Source of the DNA: Strigomonas culicis
Lineage: Eukaryota > Euglenozoa > Kinetoplastea > Trypanosomatida > Trypanosomatidae
NCBI GenBank assembly: GCA_000482145.1
Contig: AUXH01000576.1
Span: forward strand, 1 to 12,141
Reading direction: 5' to 3'
DNA: 12,141 nucleotides
The notes below the pieces were generated by a model that saw only the letters and a program-made list of their open reading frames with translations, was not told the DNA's origin and did no database searches. Position numbers and translations under genes: made by a program. Positions 7,527-12,141 of the stretch are shown here, piece by piece. The first letter of the stretch is position 1, and each line of letters begins with the position of its first letter.

Positions 7527-7892
7527 GCGATCTTCCTTCTTCACACTTAACTCTTTTTGTTTCTCTGTTCTATAATCCCTGTGTTGCTCTAGTTGCTCGT
7601 GGTGGTGGTGGTTGCCCGTCGAGAACACCAATTGTACTATACAGCTGGTTTTCATACCTTCTTACATCCTTAAAGCACCACATTTCTACCCGTTCGTCTT
7701 GTAGATGAATCCACGACTTCAGAGTCTGATCTGACGTTCTGTTGGTTCTATTTGTGTTGTTACGTTTCACTCCTTGCGCCTCCTCTCACACGTTCCGCTC
7801 TTAGATAACTCGTTTACATTTGCCTATTCTTCTTTTCTTCGTTGTTATTTGCTTTTCTGATTTCCACCAGTTATTGTATCAGTTCCAAGAAA
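7527..7892 (+). other. Intergenic spacer between NFU and eIF6 genes
   Basis: 366 bases, T-rich on the + strand, with no gene seen. It contains a short run of tgg repeats near 7599-7611 and ends in the splice signal of the eIF6 gene. Confidence 0.7.
7821..7870 (+). promoter_or_regulatory. Predicted spliced-leader acceptor site for the eIF6 gene
   Basis: A pyrimidine-rich stretch of nearly 50 bases ends in ttccaccag, with AG at 7869-7870. This gives a 22-base 5' UTR before ATG 7893. It also shows why the open frame reaching back to a TTG at 7842 is not coding: that TTG lies within the pyrimidine tract, upstream of the spliced 5' end. Confidence 0.6.
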
Positions 7893-8645
7893 ATGACTCT
7901 CCGTACCCGTTACCAGAGCTCCGATGACATTGGTGTCTTCTGTAAGCTCACCAATGCCTACTGCCTGGTCGCCGCCGGTGCCTCCCAGAACTTCTACTCG
8001 GTCTTTGAGCAGGAGCTGGGCAACCACATCCCGGTAGTGTACACGTCCATCTCGGGTTCGCAGGTGGTCGGCCGTCTCGTGGTGGGCAACCGCCACGGCC
8101 TAGTGGTCCCGTCGATCGCCACCGACCAGGAGCTCCAGCACCTGCGCAACTCGCTGCCCGACTCGGTGAAGATCCAACGTGTGGAGGAGCGTCTGTCGGC
8201 GCTGGGCAACTGTGTGGTGTGCAACGATCACGTAGCGCTCATTCACACCGACCTCAGTCGCGAGACGGAGGAGGTCATCCGCGACACACTGCAGGTGCAG
8301 ACGTTTCGCACCTCCATCGCGAAGAACGCGCTCGTCGGTAGCTACGCGGTGGCCACCAACAAGGGCTGCATGGTGCACCCCAAGACGCCCGCGCAGGACA
8401 TGGATGAGATTGCGTCGCTCCTGCAGGTCCCCGTGGCCGCCGGCACGATCAACCGCGGCGAGGCCGCCGTAGGCTCGGGCCTCGTGGTCAACGACTGGGC
8501 CGCCTTCTGCGGCCTCACGACGACGGCGACCGAGATCACGGTCGTGGAGCGCGTGTTCCAGCTTCGTAGGGATGCGGATGCGGCCGGCGGTGAGCAGAAC
8601 TTGCTTCAGAATGTGCGTGACACGCTCGTCGATGAGCTTGCGTAG
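7893..8645 (+). CDS. EIF6: Eukaryotic translation initiation factor 6 (60S anti-association factor)
   Basis: 250 residues, close to the usual length of about 245. eIF6 binds the intersubunit face of the 60S ribosomal subunit, stops early joining with 40S and is needed for pre-60S maturation in nucleolus and cytoplasm. The identity is very strong along the whole length: [16 protein letters not shown] near the start, [87 protein letters not shown] and [11 protein letters not shown] are all family hallmarks of the five-fold pentein fold. The start [10 protein letters not shown] matches the family N-terminus, so ATG 7893 is chosen over an open but non-ATG extension. The C-terminal tail, where the human protein carries regulatory phosphosites, is the least conserved part. 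Nothing is broken or missing. Confidence 0.97.
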   Translation: MTLRTRYQSSDDIGVFCKLTNAYCLVAAGASQNFYSVFEQELGNHIPVVYTSISGSQVVGRLVVGNRHGLVVPSIATDQELQHLRNSLPDSVKIQRVEERLSALGNCVVCNDHVALIHTDLSRETEEVIRDTLQVQTFRTSIAKNALVGSYAVATNKGCMVHPKTPAQDMDEIASLLQVPVAAGTINRGEAAVGSGLVVNDWAAFCGLTTTATEITVVERVFQLRRDADAAGGEQNLLQNVRDTLVDELA

Positions 8646-9100
8646 ATCAACACAAGGAGAGAGAAGAGAATATGCCATCTCAGTGTCCCTCTTTCCAACT
8701 CTCTTAGGTGCTACGCACAGGTTTGCCTGCGGTACACCATGTACACGAAGGAGTCTCGTTCTTTCACTGTTCCTCAGTTCTTTTCATTATTCTAATTTTA
8801 CTATCAATTCTGGACAAACTCTTAATAACAATTCCGTTAAAATAGGCAATACTAATACGTTAACAAAAAATAATAATTAATTTTGCTTCGGTTAATTAAC
8901 ATGAATGAAGTAGGGGCGTTGTGTTTGGATACACGGAAAAGGCGTAGTATTTATGCATGTGCTGTTTTTATGACTGTGTTGTGTTATTCCGCGCTTTTTT
9001 TTTTTGGTTCAGTATCTCATTCACGTTTCTCTTTTTATTCTAACTTTTTTCGTTTAAGTGTTCTTTTATTTCCACTTTTTATAGTTGTTCGTTGAATTAT

Positions 9101-9139
9101 TATTCTTTTTTCGTCCCGTGCCGTTTTTTTTTTCTATAG
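9101..9139 (+). promoter_or_regulatory. Predicted spliced-leader acceptor site for the AMPK alpha gene
   Basis: T-rich tracts at 9104-9110 and 9124-9133 are followed by ctatag, with AG at 9138-9139. The 5' UTR would be 166 bases and contains no ATG. Later AGs at 9159-9160, 9165-9166 and 9180-9181 are possible. From 9182 to the start codon there is no AG at all, so the acceptor cannot lie nearer the gene. Confidence 0.5.
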
Positions 9140-9202
9140 GTTTGGCATACACCCGTATAGTGCTAGCACTTTGTGATTGAGTGGGGTGCTTCTTATCGAT
9201 AT

Positions 9203-9219
9203 ATTATTATTATTATTAT
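9203..9219 (+). repeat. (ATT)5 trinucleotide repeat
   Basis: Five ATT units plus AT, about 90 bases before the AMPK start codon and inside its predicted 5' UTR. Short microsatellite. Confidence 0.85.
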
Positions 9220-9305
9220 CATTACTGGTGTTTCTCTTTTTTTTTTCTTGTTATTTTACACCAAAACGATTTTCTTTTATTTACATCGCCATACGCTTCA
9301 CGACG

Positions 9306-11429
9306 ATGGCGGAACATCGACCCAACGCACCGGCGGCGAAGCCGAGTCAGCGCTTTGGCCCGTACCAGGTGGGAGAGACGGTGGGCCGGGGCACTTTTGC
9401 AAAGGTGAAGATCGCCGTGCATGAACCGACGAAAGTGCGCGTCGCGTTGAAGATCATTCCTCGAAAGATCATGGAGGGTGATGCCCACTCCGCTTTGAAG
9501 ATCAAGCGGGAGATCAAGATCATGAAGGTGCTACGCCACCCGCACATCACCCGGCTCTACGATGTCGTCATGACCAAGCATGATATTGTGCTCGTCATGG
9601 AGTACGTCTCGGGCGGAGAGCTGTTCGACTACATCAGTCGGAAGGGCCGCCTCGAGGAGAGCACCGCGCGGAATCTCTTCCAGCAGCTGGCGGCCGCGAT
9701 TGCCTACTGCCACTGCTACCGCGTGACGCACCGCGACATCAAGCCGGAGAACATTATGATGGAACACTCGACGCACAACATCAAGCTGAGTGACTTCGGC
9801 CTCTCCTCCATCACGCACGACGGCCGTTTCTTCGAGACGAGCTGCGGCACGCCCAACTACGCCTCCCCAGAGGTGGTCAGCGGGGCGCTCTACGGCGGCC
9901 CTGAGGCGGACGTCTGGAGCACCGGCGTCGTGCTCTACGCCATGCTGTGCGGCAGCCTGCCCTTCGACGACACCAACGTGTCCACCCTTTTCCGCAAGAT
10001 CCAGACGGCGGACTTCACGCTGCCCAGCTTTCTTTCAGAGGAGGCGAAGGATCTGATCCACCGCATGCTGGTCGTCAACCCGCTGGACCGCGCCACGATG
10101 GAGCAGATCATTCAGCACCCGTGGGTGACCGGTCCCAAGTTCCCGCAGTACCTTCTCTCCTTACACTACGAGGCTTCGCTGCAGCGCATGCTCTTTGCGC
10201 GCGGCCACACCATCGCCGAGGGCACGCTCGACGAGGAGGTGCTGCGCGTCGTCGCGACCCGCTTCCGCGTGACCCCGCAGGAGGTGGCGACCATCGTCAC
10301 TGCCGAGGAGGAGAAGCTGCCCTCCATGTTCTCCGTCGTATCGGACGATAACCAGAGAACGCGCCGCTACCCCGCGGCGAACTACTTCGAGACCTTCTCG
10401 AGCGTCCTGGATTCCAAGCTGTGGCCCACGCCGCTGACCATTCTGCCCGCCGAGGTCTCCCTGCGCGACGAGACGCACGACATCTTCATCTCGTACCTCA
10501 TCCTATTCCAACGCAAGCAGAACAAGCTCGCGCCACTGGAGTACGCGAGCAAGAACTACGGCGACGCCAACTCCCTCCTGCTCAACAGCAAGCAGCAGGG
10601 GTACGGCTCCCTCAACGCGAACTCCCTGCACCAGCTCTCCGGCAATTCGAGCTTCACGGCGAGTAGTCTCAAGGAGTCGCTGTCGACGACCGCGGCTGAC
10701 AGGAAGACGGGCGCAAAGACCTTCGTGACGCTGCCATCGCAGGCGTACGTGCCGGTGCCGGAGGACAGCTCCGTCTCCAACCAGCCCTGGGAGGAGGGCT
10801 ACAACGCCATCGCGGCCCCGTTTCTGCCGCTGCACGTGAAGAAGTCGCGCCACACGCTGCTCGGCACGCTGCTCGGCGTCGAGGAGTTCCCGGTGGAGCT
10901 GCTCAACTCGAAGCAGATCGACACGTACGCGTTCCCTAAGAGGGACCCGTCGCGGTCTGACCTGCTGCTGCGGCCGGAGAAGTCTAGCAGTCTGCTGAAG
11001 CCGGAGAAGGAGGGGTTGGAGTCGTCTATGATCGCGTCGCCGAATCGGCCGGAGCAGGTAACGGCGCTGGAAAAGCTGTACCACGTGGAAACTGTCACGC
11101 GTTTCGGCAACGACTTCATTCGAAACGGCATCGCCTTCAAGAACGCGCATCCGCATGACACCCTGCGCCACGTGTATGCCGCGATGCGGGAGGAGGGATT
11201 GCTGTGGAAGATCATTTACGACTACTTCTTTTCCGCCGTCGCGTTCCCCCATATCAAGTTGCAGGTCAAGGTATACAAGGTGAGTGCGTCCGAGCAGCTG
11301 GTGGATGTGAAGGTTTCGGTCCAGAGCGGCATGTCTGCCTACGACACGGCCATGCGCCTTTTAGAACGCCTCCGTGTGAAGGCGAATGCCCACAAGAAGA
11401 TGATAGCCGCTCGAGGCTCGAAGAAGTAA
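9306..11429 (+). CDS. AMP-activated protein kinase catalytic alpha subunit (SNF1-related)
   Basis: A 707-residue Ser/Thr kinase, the catalytic part of the alpha-beta-gamma energy-sensing complex. The kinase domain is about 19-274: GRGTFAKV (27-34), ALK Lys49, HRDIKPEN with Asp144, SDFG with Asp163, and ETSCGTPNYASPEV with Thr178, the equivalent of AMPK Thr172 phosphorylated by upstream kinases. Next comes an AID/UBA-like segment, around TLDEEVLRVVATRFRVTPQEV. The C-terminal adaptor domain, about 598-700, shows FGNDFIRNGIAFKNAHPHDT, VYAAMREEGLLWKIIYDYFF and LQVKVYKV, matching the alpha-CTD that holds beta and gamma. A Ser/Asn-rich linker at roughly 395-590 makes it longer than the usual 550 or so. 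I start at ATG 9306; 43 open codons upstream, back to a TTG, encode a T-driven hydrophobic stretch and have no ATG. Trypanosomatids have two alpha paralogues; gene order recalled from T. brucei suggests alpha1, unverified. Confidence 0.94.
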   Translation: MAEHRPNAPAAKPSQRFGPYQVGETVGRGTFAKVKIAVHEPTKVRVALKIIPRKIMEGDAHSALKIKREIKIMKVLRHPHITRLYDVVMTKHDIVLVMEYVSGGELFDYISRKGRLEESTARNLFQQLAAAIAYCHCYRVTHRDIKPENIMMEHSTHNIKLSDFGLSSITHDGRFFETSCGTPNYASPEVVSGALYGGPEADVWSTGVVLYAMLCGSLPFDDTNVSTLFRKIQTADFTLPSFLSEEAKDLIHRMLVVNPLDRATMEQIIQHPWVTGPKFPQYLLSLHYEASLQRMLFARGHTIAEGTLDEEVLRVVATRFRVTPQEVATIVTAEEEKLPSMFSVVSDDNQRTRRYPAANYFETFSSVLDSKLWPTPLTILPAEVSLRDETHDIFISYLILFQRKQNKLAPLEYASKNYGDANSLLLNSKQQGYGSLNANSLHQLSGNSSFTASSLKESLSTTAADRKTGAKTFVTLPSQAYVPVPEDSSVSNQPWEEGYNAIAAPFLPLHVKKSRHTLLGTLLGVEEFPVELLNSKQIDTYAFPKRDPSRSDLLLRPEKSSSLLKPEKEGLESSMIASPNRPEQVTALEKLYHVETVTRFGNDFIRNGIAFKNAHPHDTLRHVYAAMREEGLLWKIIYDYFFSAVAFPHIKLQVKVYKVSASEQLVDVKVSVQSGMSAYDTAMRLLERLRVKANAHKKMIAARGSKK

Positions 11430-11506
11430 CTGAAGAGAACTGTGAACTAAGTTTTCTCTCGTTCTCTCTCTCTTTTATACACCCACAAATACACACTTTA
11501 TGGAGC

Positions 11507-11532
11507 TCTCTCTTTCTTTTTTCTTTTTTCAG
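11507..11532 (+). promoter_or_regulatory. Splice-acceptor-like pyrimidine tract plus CAG
   Basis: About 24 uninterrupted pyrimidines followed by AG at 11531-11532, only about 100 bases after the AMPK stop codon. It is one of the best acceptor-like signals in the window, yet no gene follows for at least 600 bases. It could direct AMPK polyadenylation just upstream, start a long 5' UTR of the next gene, or be unused. Confidence 0.4.
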
Positions 11533-12103
11533 TGTAATTGCCTTCACACTTCGTTTTCTTTCCTTATTCCTCGTACTTAGGGTGGACGCGACTGCTCTTA
11601 CCTTCCGGAAAACAATGAATAGGTGTTTTGCTACCGAAACGTCTGTATAACGCTACCACCTTTTAGACAACGAATATAAAATTGTATACTGTACTATTCG
11701 TAACCGACGTTGTTTTTCTTTTACTTCTGTTGTTGTTTAGACTCTTCAAAGCCCACGTTTTTTTTTTCGTTTCGTTTTCATTGTTGACAAGAGAGCACTG
11801 TTTCTCTTCATGTTGTATTCCCGTTTCACGTTTTGTTCATTCCCGTACATTATTTTATTAATTTACCTTCCTCTTTGTTTTCTCCACGTACTGACTCGGT
11901 GGTTTTCTAATGATTGCTCTTATTATTATCTTTATTAGATGAATAATACTCTGTATTGTGTTGAAATCAAGTAAAAGGTATAATCAGAGTTCCACTTGTT
12001 GTGGTACATCTTGCGGGTTTTGCTCTTATTCTTTTTTTAGCAGCTTTGCCTCTCTTGCACCCTCCTACGCTGAAAAGCTGATGAACACCCTTATCTTCTT
12101 GCT

Positions 12104-12108
<5 letters not shown>

Positions 12109-12140
<32 letters not shown>
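12109..12140 (+). repeat. (CT)16 microsatellite, probable polypyrimidine tract of the next gene
   Basis: Sixteen CT units run to the end of the window, preceded by further pyrimidines from about 12090. In a trypanosomatid spacer this is most simply the polypyrimidine tract of the next gene's trans-splicing signal. The matching AG and gene lie outside the window. The true length of the repeat is unknown because the window cuts it. Confidence 0.85.

Positions 12141-12141
<1 letters not shown>

Larger units (their letters stand above)
8646..9305 (+). other. Intergenic spacer and AMPK 5' leader
   Basis: 660 bases, strongly AT-rich, with A/T-only patches around 8805-8885 and many T runs. No convincing gene. 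An ATG-started frame of 64 codons at 8901-9095 has two hydrophobic stretches but sits in typical spacer DNA and matches nothing I know. The last part, from about 9140, is probably the 5' UTR of the AMPK gene. Confidence 0.7.
11430..12141 (+). other. Gene-free 3' spacer at the window end
   Basis: 712 bases without a convincing gene. It is T-rich, with several pyrimidine tracts followed by AG (11531-11532 and 11739-11740 are the clearest). It holds the 3' UTR of the AMPK gene and probably the upstream signals of a next gene beyond the edge. A 42-codon ATG frame at 11810-11938 is hydrophobic and T-driven and is not called. Confidence 0.7.

Noticed and set aside
7842..7892. 17-residue N-terminal extension of eIF6
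   Set aside because: It starts at a TTG upstream of the predicted splice acceptor (7869-7870), and eIF6 proteins begin exactly where ATG 7893 places the start.
2006..11429. The two kinases and neighbours as a new dedicated signalling or defence system
   Set aside because: Each gene belongs to a well-known conserved family with its own role. Shared transcription is the rule in trypanosomatids and does not imply shared function.
11810..11938. 42-codon hydrophobic frame after AMPK
   Set aside because: It is short, T-driven and unlike any family I know. It is kept only as part of the note on the gene-free end.
1..12141. tRNA, rRNA, CRISPR, transposon or prophage-like elements
   Set aside because: I saw no cloverleaf with conserved T-loop sequence, no evenly spaced direct repeats, no terminal inverted repeats and no transposase or reverse transcriptase motifs. 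The window reads as a normal protein-coding unit of a kinetoplastid.

Overview
The window looks like nuclear DNA of a trypanosomatid (kinetoplastid) protist. All six genes lie on the + strand and no intron is needed in any of them. They are separated by roughly 0.3-0.7 kb of T-rich, AT-rich DNA carrying long polypyrimidine tracts followed by AG. This is the layout of a polycistronic unit whose messages are cut out by coupled spliced-leader trans-splicing and polyadenylation. The coding regions are strikingly GC-rich and the spacers strikingly AT/T-rich, so gene edges can be seen by base composition alone. I cannot name the genus. The contrast is sharper than I would expect for Leishmania, and that is an impression, not a measurement.

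Layout: (1) 2-1318, 3' part of a protein with two C2-like domains joined by a Pro/Ala-rich linker, cut by the window start. (2) 2006-3388, a STE7-family MAP kinase kinase. (3) 3685-6312, a DEAH-box RNA helicase closest to PRP2/DHX16. (4) 6744-7526, an NFU-type iron-sulfur scaffold, probably mitochondrial. (5) 7893-8645, translation initiation/ribosome biogenesis factor eIF6. (6) 9306-11429, an AMPK/SNF1 catalytic alpha subunit. From 11430 to the end there is no convincing gene; a (CT)16 tract at the edge is probably the processing signal of the next gene. From memory, unchecked, the order MKK - DEAH helicase - NFU - eIF6 - AMPK alpha resembles a conserved block in T. brucei (chromosome 10) and Leishmania (chromosome 36).

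The genes do not form a dedicated system. They are housekeeping and signalling genes (splicing, Fe-S assembly, 60S ribosome maturation, MAPK and energy-stress signalling) sharing a transcription unit, as usual in trypanosomatids. I found no convincing undescribed system. The points most worth a second look are the plant-like T-x5-S activation loop and terminal docking motif of the MAPKK, the odd AG-free 5' leader of the AMPK gene, surplus splice-acceptor-like signals in two long spacers, and a cluster of simple repeats before the NFU gene. Three kinetoplastid-style start decisions matter: the kinases and eIF6 each have an open non-ATG extension upstream that I exclude.
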